DNA from: Amycolatopsis sp. CA-128772
GTDB lineage: Bacteria > Actinomycetota > Actinomycetes > Mycobacteriales > Pseudonocardiaceae
DNA: 64,000 nucleotides
Reading direction: 5' to 3'
NCBI RefSeq assembly: GCF_002904295.1
Contig: NZ_PPHG01000029.1
Coordinates: 62,001-126,000, forward strand
Notes under the pieces: generated by a model
Told to the model about the DNA's origin: nothing
What the model saw: the letters and a program-made list of their open reading frames with translations, nothing else
Database searches by the model: none
Shown: piece by piece, positions 50,195 through 58,878 of the stretch
How the letters are laid out: the number at the start of each line of letters is the position of its first letter
Numbering within the stretch: the first letter of the stretch is position 1
Position numbers and translations under genes: made by a program

Positions 50195-51172
50195 TCAGCG
50201 GCGGGAGCTCTTTCGCTCGATCAGGCGAGCCTCCAGCGTCGTGGTCGTCGCTTCGCGGCTGCTGTCGGTGATCCTCGCCAGGAGGAGCTGCGCCGCGACC
50301 CGGCCCACCTCGTACGCCGGCTGGGCGACCACCGTCAGCGGGGGGTCGATCAGCGTTGTCCAGGGTGCGTCGTCGAACGAAACGATGCCCACGTCGCGGC
50401 CCGGGCGCAGGCCGCGGGCCGACAGGGCCTCCAGGACCCCGATCGCCATCGTGCTGTTCGCGACCAGGAGCGCGTCCGGCGGCGCGGGGGCGTCGAGGAG
50501 CTCGAGCGCGGCCAGGCGGGCGCCCTCCGCGCGGTACTCCGCCCGCCGGGACAGGACGTTCTCTTCGCCGACCACGTCCGCGTACCCCGCCAAGCGGTCG
50601 TCGGCCGTGCGGACGCCTGCCGGGCCCGTCAGGCAGCCCACGCGTTCGTAGCCGCCCGCGAGGAGGTGGCGCGTCGCCTCGGCGGCCGCGTGGCGGGTGT
50701 CGACCAGGACCTGGTCGCCCGCCGCGGCGGGCAACGGCCGGTCCACGGCCACCAGGGGGGTGCCCTGGCGGTGGAGGCCCTCGACGTTCGTCGAACGGCC
50801 GGTGGGGGACAGCACCACCCCGGCGACCCGCTCCTGCAGCGCGACCTCGATGTAGCGCCGCTCCTTCTCCTCGTTTTCATCGGAGTTGCAGAGGACCACC
50901 GAATACCCGGACCGCTGCGCGAGATCCTCGACGCCGCGCGCGATGGCGGTGAAGAACGGGTTCTCGACGTCGGAGATGATCAGCGCGAGCACCGCCGTCT
51001 CCTGCCGACGGAGGTTCCGGGCCAGCCCGTTCGGGTGATACCCCAGCTCGGCGGCGGCCTCCTGGACCCGCGCGGCCAGCGTGGGGTCCACAGTGGACTT
51101 GCCGTTGAGCGCGCGCGACACGGTCGCCGTGGAGACACCGGCTCTCGCCGCGACGTCGCTGATGGTGGCCAC
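50195..51172 (-). CDS. LacI-family transcriptional repressor
   Basis: A 325-residue LacI/GalR regulator. Residues 1-45 form the HTH and hinge helix (TISDVAARAGVSTATVSRAL), the rest a periplasmic-binding-like sugar-sensing domain with VGIVSFDDAPWTTLIDPPL near the end. GTG start with GGAGGG four bases upstream. A GGTA-N6-TACC element and a CGCTTACC half-site lie just before it, so autoregulation is likely. No sugar genes are adjacent, so the inducer is unknown. Confidence 0.93.
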   Translation of the reverse strand: MATISDVAARAGVSTATVSRALNGKSTVDPTLAARVQEAAAELGYHPNGLARNLRRQETAVLALIISDVENPFFTAIARGVEDLAQRSGYSVVLCNSDENEEKERRYIEVALQERVAGVVLSPTGRSTNVEGLHRQGTPLVAVDRPLPAAAGDQVLVDTRHAAAEATRHLLAGGYERVGCLTGPAGVRTADDRLAGYADVVGEENVLSRRAEYRAEGARLAALELLDAPAPPDALLVANSTMAIGVLEALSARGLRPGRDVGIVSFDDAPWTTLIDPPLTVVAQPAYEVGRVAAQLLLARITDSSREATTTTLEARLIERKSSRR

Positions 51173-51215
51173 ACGCCCTCCCTGATCACTCGTCGAGGGG
51201 GAGGATAGCGCTCTT

Positions 51216-51240
51216 GGTAGTCGTTTACCGTCCGCTTACC
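51216..51240. promoter_or_regulatory. Candidate operator of the LacI-type repressor
   Basis: GGTAGTCGTTTACC (51216-51229) is a GGTA-N6-TACC inverted repeat containing CGTTTAC, the LacI-family half-site, and a second related half-site CGCTTACC follows at 51233-51240. A TATCCT box on the minus strand lies between this and the LacI start. Confidence 0.45.
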
Positions 51241-51278
51241 TTTTCGGGTGACCGGCCACTTCCGGTTGTCCGCGCGGG

Positions 51279-52325
51279 TTACGCCGAACGGAGTCGATCA
51301 CGCTCCGCCACGTCCACAGTGGAGGGTCGCCGGAAGTAGGCGCGGGGAGTGAGGCCGGTCAGCGCCCGGCAGTCCCGGCTGAGGTGCGCTTGGTCGGCAT
51401 ACCCGGCGGCGGCGGCCAGCGCGGCGAGGGCGGGAATGTGCGGCGCCAGCGCGACGGCCCGCTGGAACCGGCTGACGCGCAGGTAGGTGGCGGGCCCGTA
51501 GCCGACCGCTTGGACGAACCGCCGCCGCAGCCGCCGTTCGCTCACCGCAACGGACGCGGCGGGATCTTCGACCCGCCTGGCCGCGAGCTCCGCCGGGCCT
51601 GCGCCAGGGTGGCTGGGGGCGGCGATAGTTTCAGGGTTGCGCGCGGCTTCCGGTTTGCCTTGGGCGAGGAGGGCGGCCGCTTGGGCGATGTGCGCGGCTT
51701 CCGGTTTGCCTTGGCCGACGGCCGCTTGCGCAATGCGCGCGCCTTCGGAGCCGGCTCGGGCGAGCAGCCTGGCTGCTTCTGCGATGCGCGCGCCTTCCGG
51801 AGCGGTTTTGGCGAGCAGGGCGGCCACCTGCGCGGCTCCCGGCCCACCCCGAACCAACCCCGCCACCGCCTCCCCGACCCGCCCAACCCCCGCGTCCAGC
51901 CGCGCGATCAACTCCGCCACCGCCAAATCCGGCGGCGCCACCTCCGAAACCCGCGACCCCACCGCCTCCGCCAACGACCACTCACCCGACAACAGCCGCT
52001 CCGCCACCGCCTCCCCGGCACGCCCCCACAACTCGCCCAGCGGCACCCGCCGATCCCGCAGCTCGTCCGCCGCCACGCCCAGGACCGCCGCCGCGCGGCC
52101 CGGGGTGAAACGGATTCCCTCCAGCACCGCTCCCGGCCGGCTCAGCGACGACCACGCCGTCGTGTCCGGGCCCGCCACGAACACCTCGCCGTCGCCCGTG
52201 ACCAGGTCCACGCAGCCGTCCGGGACTATGCGCTTCGGTCCCTCCGAAGCCGATCGCCACACGCAGCGCGCCACGCCATGCAGCCGCCGCGGGGGTGCCA
52301 TCTCCTCGTACACGCCCCCGATCAT
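51279..52325 (-). CDS. AraC-family regulator with expanded repeat linker
   Basis: A 348-residue regulator. The N-terminal part (about 1-120) resembles the DUF6597 sensor, with RIVPDGCVDLVTGDGEVFVAG-type residues; the C-terminal AraC HTH (about 255-335) has RRLRRRFVQAVGYGPATYLRV and GLTPRAYFRRP. Between them a segment of about 75 residues consists of Ala-rich repeats of the form ARIAxAAxLLAxGKPE, much longer than the usual linker. ATG at 52325 is chosen from family alignment by eye; an upstream GTG at 52397 is possible. Targets unknown. Confidence 0.82.
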   Translation of the reverse strand: MIGGVYEEMAPPRRLHGVARCVWRSASEGPKRIVPDGCVDLVTGDGEVFVAGPDTTAWSSLSRPGAVLEGIRFTPGRAAAVLGVAADELRDRRVPLGELWGRAGEAVAERLLSGEWSLAEAVGSRVSEVAPPDLAVAELIARLDAGVGRVGEAVAGLVRGGPGAAQVAALLAKTAPEGARIAEAARLLARAGSEGARIAQAAVGQGKPEAAHIAQAAALLAQGKPEAARNPETIAAPSHPGAGPAELAARRVEDPAASVAVSERRLRRRFVQAVGYGPATYLRVSRFQRAVALAPHIPALAALAAAAGYADQAHLSRDCRALTGLTPRAYFRRPSTVDVAERDRLRSA

Positions 52326-52481
52326 GCCCCCGGGGTCCGACAATTTCCGGCCGCACCGAAGACCCCCGTCCGGGTGAACATCGAAATCGGCGGCCACGAG
52401 CTGCTAACACGCAGTCAGGTCACGGCGAGATATACACCGACGCACTCGACGGAAGTGCGCGGGACGAGAGAAGACCTCTCC

Positions 52482-52955
52482 ATGGGCGTTCCCACCGCCA
52501 CCCGGGCCCAGCGCGAATGCGCCGGGCGGGCTCGGTCGGCCGGCAGCTTCGTCGTCGTCTTCGGGGTGCTCGCCGCGGCTTTCGCGGTGTCCGCCTACGT
52601 CGTGCCCAGATCCGCGCGTGGGCCGGTCGAGGCAGAGCCCGCCACCGCGCCCGTCGCGCCCGCCGCCGTCCGGACCGTGAGCCACAGCGTCGTCTACGAG
52701 CTGGTCGGCGCGCACGGTGCCCGCAACGTCACCTTCGCCGCCGCCGGCTCGGCGCTGACCCAGCACGCCGAAGTCGCGACGCCGTGGTCGACGCGGTTCA
52801 CGCGGATCGGGCCGGCCGGGCGGACCGAGTTCTACAGCATCGCCGCCCGGAACCCCGGGCCCGGCGAGCTGCGCTGCCGGATCGTCGTCGACGGCGTCGT
52901 CGTCGCCGAGAAGACCGAGACCGAACCGGACCGCCTCTTCAGCTGCGCCGTCTAG
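52482..52955 (+). CDS. MmpS-like membrane protein
   Basis: A 157-residue protein: one transmembrane helix (about 22-42, FVVVFGVLAAAFAVSAYVV), an Ala/Pro linker, and an extracytoplasmic domain with SHSVVYELVGAHGARNVTFAAA, a tryptophan-containing centre, and the two cysteines of LRCRIVVDGVVV and LFSCAV. This is the MmpS pattern. ATG with GAGAGAAG upstream, within a GAGAG-N5-CTCTC hairpin. MmpS proteins assist MmpL exporters, but no mmpL is near. Confidence 0.82.
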   Translation: MGVPTATRAQRECAGRARSAGSFVVVFGVLAAAFAVSAYVVPRSARGPVEAEPATAPVAPAAVRTVSHSVVYELVGAHGARNVTFAAAGSALTQHAEVATPWSTRFTRIGPAGRTEFYSIAARNPGPGELRCRIVVDGVVVAEKTETEPDRLFSCAV

Positions 52956-52972
52956 GCGGGAGGATCGGCGGC

Positions 52973-53716
52973 GTGAACGCCGCGATCACCTTCGGACCCG
53001 CCCTCGTGGCCGTCCTGGTCCTGCTCGCCGTCGCCGGCGCGGCCGTCGTCCAGGCCGGCGGCCTCGGCTCGGGTCGCGTCGTCCTCGTCGCCGCCGTCCG
53101 GGCGGTCGCCCAGCTCGCCCTCGTGTCGCTGGTGATCACCGCCGTCCTGCGCTCGGCCCCGCTCACCGGCGTCTTCGTGCTGCTGATGTTCGGCATCGCC
53201 GCGGTGACGTCGGCGCGCCGGGTCGGCACCCGCCGGAACCTGCCGTGGACGGCCCTGGCCATCGCCGCCGGGGTCGCGCCGGTGCTCGCGCTCGTCCTCG
53301 GCGCCGGTGTCGTGCCGCTCAAGCCGATCGCCGTCGTGCCGATCGCCGGGATCGTGATCGGCGGCGCGATGACCGCGACGTCGCAGGCCGCCCGCCGGGC
53401 CCTCGACGAGCTCAAAGCCCGTCACGGCGAGTACGAAGCCGCGCTGGCGCTGGGGTTCCTGCCGCGCCCGGCCGCGCTGGAGATCTGCCGGCCCTCCGCC
53501 GGGCACGCGCTGATCCCCGCGCTCGACCAGACCCGCACGGTCGGCCTGGTGACGCTGCCGGGTGCCTACGTCGGCGTGCTGCTCGGCGGCGCCGGGCCGG
53601 TCCAGGCCGGGATGACGCAGGTGCTCGTGCTGATCGGGCTGCTCGCCGCCCAGGCCGTCTCGATCCTGGTGGCCGTGCAGCTCGTCGCGGCCGGGAAGCT
53701 CAGCCGAGCGGCGTAG
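52973..53716 (+). CDS. FetB/UPF0014-type membrane permease
   Basis: A 247-residue membrane protein with seven helices. Family segments: VLVAAVRAVAQLALVSLVI, IAGIVIGGAMTATSQAARRALDEL and LVTLPGAYVGVLLGGAGPVQAG. This matches UPF0014/FetB-like permeases proposed to export iron. GTG with GGGAGGA eight bases upstream, 17 bp after the MmpS-like gene. No FetA-type ATPase gene is adjacent. Its end overlaps the convergent phosphatase by 17 bp. Confidence 0.87.
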   Translation: MNAAITFGPALVAVLVLLAVAGAAVVQAGGLGSGRVVLVAAVRAVAQLALVSLVITAVLRSAPLTGVFVLLMFGIAAVTSARRVGTRRNLPWTALAIAAGVAPVLALVLGAGVVPLKPIAVVPIAGIVIGGAMTATSQAARRALDELKARHGEYEAALALGFLPRPAALEICRPSAGHALIPALDQTRTVGLVTLPGAYVGVLLGGAGPVQAGMTQVLVLIGLLAAQAVSILVAVQLVAAGKLSRAA

Positions 53717-54386
53717 CCAGGTGCGCGGTGTCGTTGAAGCGCCGCACGATCCAGGTGTCGCCGTGCAGCACCAGGTGGGAAACGGACCCGTTGTCGGCGC
53801 CGAGGAACGCGAACCGCTCGACCGCCCGGCTGGCCTGGGCGAACACCTCGCCGATCACGCCGCCGTGGGTGAACACCGCGACGCGCTGGTCGGGGTGCGC
53901 GGCCGCGATGCGGGTCAGCGCGCCGCGCAGCCGGGCGCCGAACGCCTCGTCGGACTCGGCGCTCGGGATCACGTCCCAGCGCTGCTCGGTCCACAGCCGG
54001 TCGACGATCGGGTGGCCGTCGGTCGTGTACTTCCGGAACAGGCCGTTCTCCCAGTCCCCGAGGTGGATCTCGCGCAGGTCCGGCTCGACGACCGGGGTCA
54101 GCCCCAGCTTCTCCGCCAGCGGCGCGGCGGTCTGCGCCGTGCGGCGCAACGTCGTCACGTAGATCGCGTCGATCCGCTCCCCGGCGAGCCGCTCGCCGAC
54201 GCGCTGGGCGTGGTCGCGGCCTTCCGGGGCGAGGTCCGGGTCGGCCTGGCCGTCGACCAGGTCGAACGGGTCGTCGCCACGGGCCGGAGCGGACTCGCCG
54301 TGCCGGACCAGGAAGATCTCCGTCGAGCCCGGGGGCGGGCTGAAGCGGTGCTGGCGGTACTCGATCTCCTGCTCCGGGGTGCTCAT
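53700..54386 (-). CDS. Histidine phosphatase-family protein
   Basis: A 228-residue phosphoglycerate-mutase-like phosphatase. The catalytic LVRHGES motif is near residue 27 (phosphorylated His), a supporting Arg in TTLRRTAQTA, and the second His in VFTHGGVIGEV. TAAAGT lies 7 nt before the ATG, predicted leaderless. Substrate unknown. Confidence 0.9.
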   Translation of the reverse strand: MSTPEQEIEYRQHRFSPPPGSTEIFLVRHGESAPARGDDPFDLVDGQADPDLAPEGRDHAQRVGERLAGERIDAIYVTTLRRTAQTAAPLAEKLGLTPVVEPDLREIHLGDWENGLFRKYTTDGHPIVDRLWTEQRWDVIPSAESDEAFGARLRGALTRIAAAHPDQRVAVFTHGGVIGEVFAQASRAVERFAFLGADNGSVSHLVLHGDTWIVRRFNDTAHLATPLG

Positions 54387-54396
54387 GGCCCCGACT

Positions 54397-56280
54397 TTAA
54401 CCGAGCTGCTTGTCCACGAAACACCAGCGCCACGTCTCGCCCGGTTCGAAGCTGCGCATGACCGGATGGCGGGATTCGTGGAAGTGCTGGGTGGCGTGCC
54501 GCCGGGGCGAGGAGTCGCAGCAGGCGACGTTGCCGCACTTCAGGCACATCCGCAGGTGGACCCACGTGGTGCCCTCGGCGAGGCAGGCCGCGCAGCTGTC
54601 GGCCGAGCTCGGGTCCTTGTCGACCCACTCGTGCGCCAGGTGCTTGCACGAACCGGCCGTCGCGGCCGGGGTGCGCAGCTCGCGGCCCTCCACCTCGGGT
54701 TCTTCCTCGTCGCGGTCGAGCATCGACTCCTCGATGTCGAGCCGCTCCAGGACCCGGCGCAGGACGTCGTCGTCGGCGCTGCCGCTGTCGCGGGCCTTGA
54801 GGAACTGGTCGCGTTCGACCTCCAGCAGCGCCAGCCGTAGCCGGCGGTAGGCGTCGCTCGGGGTCTCGGCCAGCGCGCTCTGCCGGCCGAGCTGCTCCCA
54901 CGCCGAGTCGGCGCGGTGCTGCAGGCGGTCGCGCAGGCGCTGGATGATCTCCGGCGGGTCGTCGGGCGACTGGATCTCGTCCAGCTTGGCCAGGGCCGCC
55001 CGGGTCATGTCGTGCAGGACGGCCGCCTCCTGCAGGGCGTCCTCCGCGGGGTCCGGCCGGGGCAGGCGCAGCCGCCGGATCAGCGGCGGCAGCGTCATGC
55101 CCTGCACGGCCAGGGTGCCGGCCACGACGACGAACGCCGCGAGCACCAGCACGGCCCGCTGCGGGGTGTCGGCGGGCAGCACGAACGCGGCGGCGAGCGT
55201 GACGACCCCGCGCATGCCCGCCCACGCGATGACGGCGGAGTAGCGCCACGGCCAGATCTTCGCCCGCGGTTTCGCCGGCAGCAGCCGCCGTTCCAGCCGT
55301 TTCACCGTGCCGATGCCGATCAGGTACAGCACCCGGGTGAGGATGGTCGCGCCCAGCACGGCGACGCAGATCCAGGTCAGCAACACCAGCGACAGCCCGC
55401 TCTCGCCGACCTCGGCGAGGATCCGCCGCAGCTGCAGGCCGATCAGCAGGAAGACCATGTTCTCCAGCAGGAACTGGATGGTCTGCCAGTTCAGCCGGGA
55501 CGCCAGCCGGGTCGAGCCGGAGAGGATCTGCGGCGCCTTGTGTCCGAGGATCAACCCGGCGATGACGACCGCGAGCACGCCGGAGCCGTGGATCGCCTCG
55601 GCCGGGATGTAGGCGATGAACGGGACGGCGAACGACAGCGCGGTGTCGAGCACCGGCTCGTCCATCCGGGCGCGGATGAACGCGGCCACGAACCCGACGA
55701 CCAGGCCGACCACGGCCCCGCCGATGGCCGCGCGGAAGAAGTCGGCGCCGACCTGCCAGAGGCTGACCGACCCGGCCAGCGCGGCGATGGCCGTGCGGAG
55801 GGCGACCAGCGCGGCGGCGTCGTTGAAGAGGCTCTCGCCTTCCAGCAGCCGGATCAGCTTGCGCGGCATGCCGACCCGGCGGGCGACGACGCTGGCCGCG
55901 ACGGCGTCCGGCGGCGCGACGACCGCGCCGAGCGCGATGCCGCCGGCCAGCGGGAGCCCGGGGATCACCGCCCAGGCGACCAGGCCCACGCCGAGCGCGG
56001 TGAACACGACGAGCCCGACCGACATCAGCCCGATCGCGCTCCGGTTCTTCCGGAAGTCGACCAGCGACGTCTGGATGGCCGCCGAGTACAGCAGCGGGGG
56101 CAGCAGGCCGAGCAGCACGACCTCGGGATCGAGGTGGACTTCGGGCACCCCGGGGACGTACGAGCCGGCGACGCCGACGACGATCAGGCACAGCGGGGCG
56201 GACCAGTCCAGCCGCCGCGCCACCGCGCTGACGACGAGGACGGTCACGACCAGCGCCACTATTTCTGCCGCTATGTGCAC
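54397..56280 (-). CDS. Na+/H+ antiporter with C-terminal UBP-type zinc finger
   Basis: A 627-residue CPA1-type antiporter. Residues 1-415 hold about 12 helices, including the LGAVVAPPDAVAAS motif with transport aspartates. A cytoplasmic helical region follows, then (about 535-620) a UBP zinc finger with CKHLAHEW, SCAACLAEGTTWVHLRMCLK and CGNVACCDSS. Such antiporter-UBP fusions occur in actinomycetes; the finger binds free C-terminal peptides in eukaryotes, but its role here is unknown. GTG start with weak upstream signals. Cotranscribed with the SnoaL-like gene upstream. Confidence 0.9.
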   Translation of the reverse strand: MHIAAEIVALVVTVLVVSAVARRLDWSAPLCLIVVGVAGSYVPGVPEVHLDPEVVLLGLLPPLLYSAAIQTSLVDFRKNRSAIGLMSVGLVVFTALGVGLVAWAVIPGLPLAGGIALGAVVAPPDAVAASVVARRVGMPRKLIRLLEGESLFNDAAALVALRTAIAALAGSVSLWQVGADFFRAAIGGAVVGLVVGFVAAFIRARMDEPVLDTALSFAVPFIAYIPAEAIHGSGVLAVVIAGLILGHKAPQILSGSTRLASRLNWQTIQFLLENMVFLLIGLQLRRILAEVGESGLSLVLLTWICVAVLGATILTRVLYLIGIGTVKRLERRLLPAKPRAKIWPWRYSAVIAWAGMRGVVTLAAAFVLPADTPQRAVLVLAAFVVVAGTLAVQGMTLPPLIRRLRLPRPDPAEDALQEAAVLHDMTRAALAKLDEIQSPDDPPEIIQRLRDRLQHRADSAWEQLGRQSALAETPSDAYRRLRLALLEVERDQFLKARDSGSADDDVLRRVLERLDIEESMLDRDEEEPEVEGRELRTPAATAGSCKHLAHEWVDKDPSSADSCAACLAEGTTWVHLRMCLKCGNVACCDSSPRRHATQHFHESRHPVMRSFEPGETWRWCFVDKQLG

Positions 56281-56313
56281 GGGGTAATCATCACCCGGGG
56301 GTCGCGGCGGGCG

Positions 56314-56721
56314 TCACCGGGCCGGGCGGGTGAGCACCTCGGCGACCAGCTGGGTGTCCATGTACTCGGTGATCTCGCGGATCCGGCCGTCCTCGAGGCG
56401 GAAGACGAAGCAGTACTTGTTGTCGTAGCGCTGCCCGGTCTTGGTGGCGACGCTGCCCTGCGTCTCGACCACGACGACGTCGTCTTCGGCGACGAACCGG
56501 CTCGCGGTGCTGGTGTAGGTGCCCTCGAACTGGTCGCCGAGCGGGCCCAGCAGGTCGCGGCGGACCGAGTCCTTGCCGGCGAAGCTGCCGGACCAGCTGT
56601 TGTGCCCGCTGACCGTCCAGGTGACGTCGTCGGCCATCGCGGCGAGCAGGGGCCGGATGTCGCCGGCCGCCCAGGCGTCGAACGCGGTTCTCAGCAGTTG
56701 CTTGTTTCCGGCTGCGCTCAT
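56314..56721 (-). CDS. SnoaL/NTF2-like protein
   Basis: A 135-residue NTF2-fold protein: LLRTAFDAWAAGDIRPLLAAM opens the first helix, WTVSGHNSWSGSFAGKDSV and KYCFVFRLEDGRIREITEY the curved sheet. This is the SnoaL-like/ketosteroid-isomerase group. It starts 56 bp from the divergent carboxylesterase. No sure ribosome binding site. Ligand unknown. Confidence 0.87.
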   Translation of the reverse strand: MSAAGNKQLLRTAFDAWAAGDIRPLLAAMADDVTWTVSGHNSWSGSFAGKDSVRRDLLGPLGDQFEGTYTSTASRFVAEDDVVVVETQGSVATKTGQRYDNKYCFVFRLEDGRIREITEYMDTQLVAEVLTRPAR

Positions 56722-56777
56722 GGCCGACAGTCAACACGCTGGAGCGCACTCCAGGGCAAGTTCGTAGGCTGGACCGC

Positions 56778-58163
56778 GTGACGACGGTGGAGATCGCGGC
56801 CGGTGCGCTGCGCGGGTCCGGGCGCGACGGAGTCCGGACGTTCCTGGGCGTGCCCTACGCCGAGCCGCCGGTGGGGGAGCTGCGGTTCCGTGCTCCCCGG
56901 CCCGCGAAGCCCTGGCCCGGTGAACGTGACGCGACGAAGTGGGCGCCCCGCGCGCCGCAGCCCGAGCTGACCGGGCGGGGCTTCACCGGTGACGAAGACT
57001 GCCTCTACCTCAACGTCTACGCACCCGCGGAACCCGGCTCGTACCCGGTGCTCGTGTGGATCCACGGCGGTGGTGGCGTGATGGGCGCGCCGCACCAGTT
57101 CGACGCCTCCGCGTACGCGCGGCGGGGTGTCGTCGTCGTGACCGTCGCCTACCGGCTCGGGGTGCTCGGGATGCTGCACCTGCCCGGGGTCGCCGACTCG
57201 AACCTCTCGCTGCGCGACCAGGTCGCCGCGCTCGGCTGGGTGCGGGACAACATCGGCGCGTTCGGCGGGGATCCGGGCCGTGTCACGCTCGCCGGGCAGT
57301 CCAACGGCGGCCGGACCGTCGGGACGCTGCTGGCCGTGCCCGCCACCCGCGGGCTCGTGCACCGGGCGATCGTGCAGAGCGGCACCGGGGTCGGCTCGGT
57401 CGTGCACACGCCGGCCGAAGGCGCGGCCGTCGCCGAAGCCGTCCTGCGGGAACTGGACGCCGGGCCCGGCGATCTTCCCGGCCTCCCGGTGACGCGGATT
57501 CTCGAAGCGCAGCAACGGGTTTCGGCGGTGTCGGGCACCAAGGTGACCTACCGCGTGGTCGTCGGCGACGAACTGCTTCCGCAGCGGCCGCTGGACGGCG
57601 TCCGCGAAATCCCCCTGCTCATCGGGACGACGGCCGACGAAGAGGACCTGTTCAGCTGGCTGCAGTCGAGGGGCGCGAAGCTGCTGGGCGTCGGCTCGAC
57701 CATGCTGACCGCCGAAGAGGCCGAGCAGGCCGTCGCGGCCTACCGCGAGCTGCTCGGCTGGCCCGAAGACCAGGTCCGCAACCGCGCCCTGACCGCGGGG
57801 GACTGGTGGATCCCGGCCATCCGGTTCGCCGAACGGCAGCCGGCCGCGTGGATGTACCGCCTGGACTGGCGGATCGCCCCGCGGGGCAAGGGACTCGGTG
57901 CGCCGCACGGGCTCGACCTGCCGCTGGTGTTCGACGACATCCGCAACCGCAACTGGCGGTTCCTCTTCGCCGGCCGCGCGTTCCCGGCCGAACGGATGCA
58001 GGCGGTGGCGACGGAGATGTTCGACGCGTGGGTCCGGTTCATCGCGACCGGCGACCCGGGCTGGCCGCGCTACACCCGCGAAGACCGCGTCACGCGCCTC
58101 TTCGACGACGTCTCCACGACGGTCAGCGACCCGGACCGCGACCAGCGCCTGTTCTGGGAATAA
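56778..58163 (+). CDS. Type-B carboxylesterase
   Basis: A 461-residue esterase. Oxyanion hole HGGGGVMG (near 96), nucleophile S175 in AGQSNGGR (GxSxG), acid in TADEEDLF and histidine in GAPHGLDLP. Shorter than typical carboxylesterases (about 500), with reduced lid loops. No signal peptide. GTG with TAGGCT 7 nt upstream, predicted leaderless. It is followed 3 bp later by the broken nucleotidyltransferase gene. Confidence 0.92.
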   Translation: MTTVEIAAGALRGSGRDGVRTFLGVPYAEPPVGELRFRAPRPAKPWPGERDATKWAPRAPQPELTGRGFTGDEDCLYLNVYAPAEPGSYPVLVWIHGGGGVMGAPHQFDASAYARRGVVVVTVAYRLGVLGMLHLPGVADSNLSLRDQVAALGWVRDNIGAFGGDPGRVTLAGQSNGGRTVGTLLAVPATRGLVHRAIVQSGTGVGSVVHTPAEGAAVAEAVLRELDAGPGDLPGLPVTRILEAQQRVSAVSGTKVTYRVVVGDELLPQRPLDGVREIPLLIGTTADEEDLFSWLQSRGAKLLGVGSTMLTAEEAEQAVAAYRELLGWPEDQVRNRALTAGDWWIPAIRFAERQPAAWMYRLDWRIAPRGKGLGAPHGLDLPLVFDDIRNRNWRFLFAGRAFPAERMQAVATEMFDAWVRFIATGDPGWPRYTREDRVTRLFDDVSTTVSDPDRDQRLFWE

Positions 58164-58166
58164 CCG

Positions 58167-58836
58167 ATGCGAGAGCGGATCAAAAGCACCAACGTGCTGA
58201 CCGAAGCTCAGCTCGACGAGGTGGAGACAGTGCTGACCCAGCTGGTCGAGGGGGCGAAGGCGGCGCTCGGGAGCGAGTTCGCCGGGGCCTGCCTGGTGGG
58301 GTCGTTCGCGCGTGGCGCCGGGGACGAAGCCAGTGACGTCGACTTCCTCGTCGTCACCGAGCACCCGCTCGGTGACGAGGCGGAGCAGGCGGTTCGCCGG
58401 CTTCACGCAGCCTTGCCGGAGCAGGAGTCCGCATGGGCGAAGCACCGCCGCGGAGACCCTCCTCGACGCGGTGGGACCCGGCCGGCTGAGGGCCGAGGCC
58501 GTCTCCGCCGTCCGCGCCATCGCCGCCGTGGCCGATGACGCGGCTCTCCTCTCCAGCGCGTGGGGCCAGCCGCACTGCGTCCTGGCCCTGTGCCGGTTCC
58601 TCTACACCGTCGCCACCGGTTCGGTGGCAACGAAGACGGCGGCCGGGGAATGGGCGATCCGCCACCTCAGCGCCCGCTGGACCGGGCTCATCCGCGCCGC
58701 GATCGCGAACCGCCCGGATCCGTGGCGGCGAGTTCACCTCCCCAGCGACCCGGCGACGGTGGCCCCCACCAGGGAGTTCCTGACCAGCGGACCGGCGTTC
58801 GCCGAGGAGCTGGCCCGCCGGTCCACCCTGCCGTGA
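58167..58836 (+). pseudogene. Broken aminoglycoside-nucleotidyltransferase-like gene
   Basis: The first frame (from ATG 58167) encodes an N-terminal nucleotidyltransferase core with LVGSFARGAGDEASDVDFLV, including the GS and DxD catalytic residues. Past about 58440 the family sequence continues in another frame (to 58836) with ETLLDAVGPGRLRAEAVSAV and ALCRFLYTVATGSVATKTAA, the DUF4111-like helical C-terminal domain. About 80-90 residues normally between the two are missing. So a deletion with frameshift inactivated it. Confidence 0.82.
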
Positions 58837-58869
58837 ATGGCACATCGAGGGATTCGGTGTGCCATTCAC
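58833..58869. terminator. Bidirectional terminator between the broken transferase and csxA
   Basis: A perfect 12-bp stem GTGAATGGCACA/TGTGCCATTCAC with a 13-base loop lies between convergent genes, with no marked T-run on either side. The first bases overlap the stop of the transferase frame. Confidence 0.75.
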
Positions 58870-58878
58870 GGACTCGGG

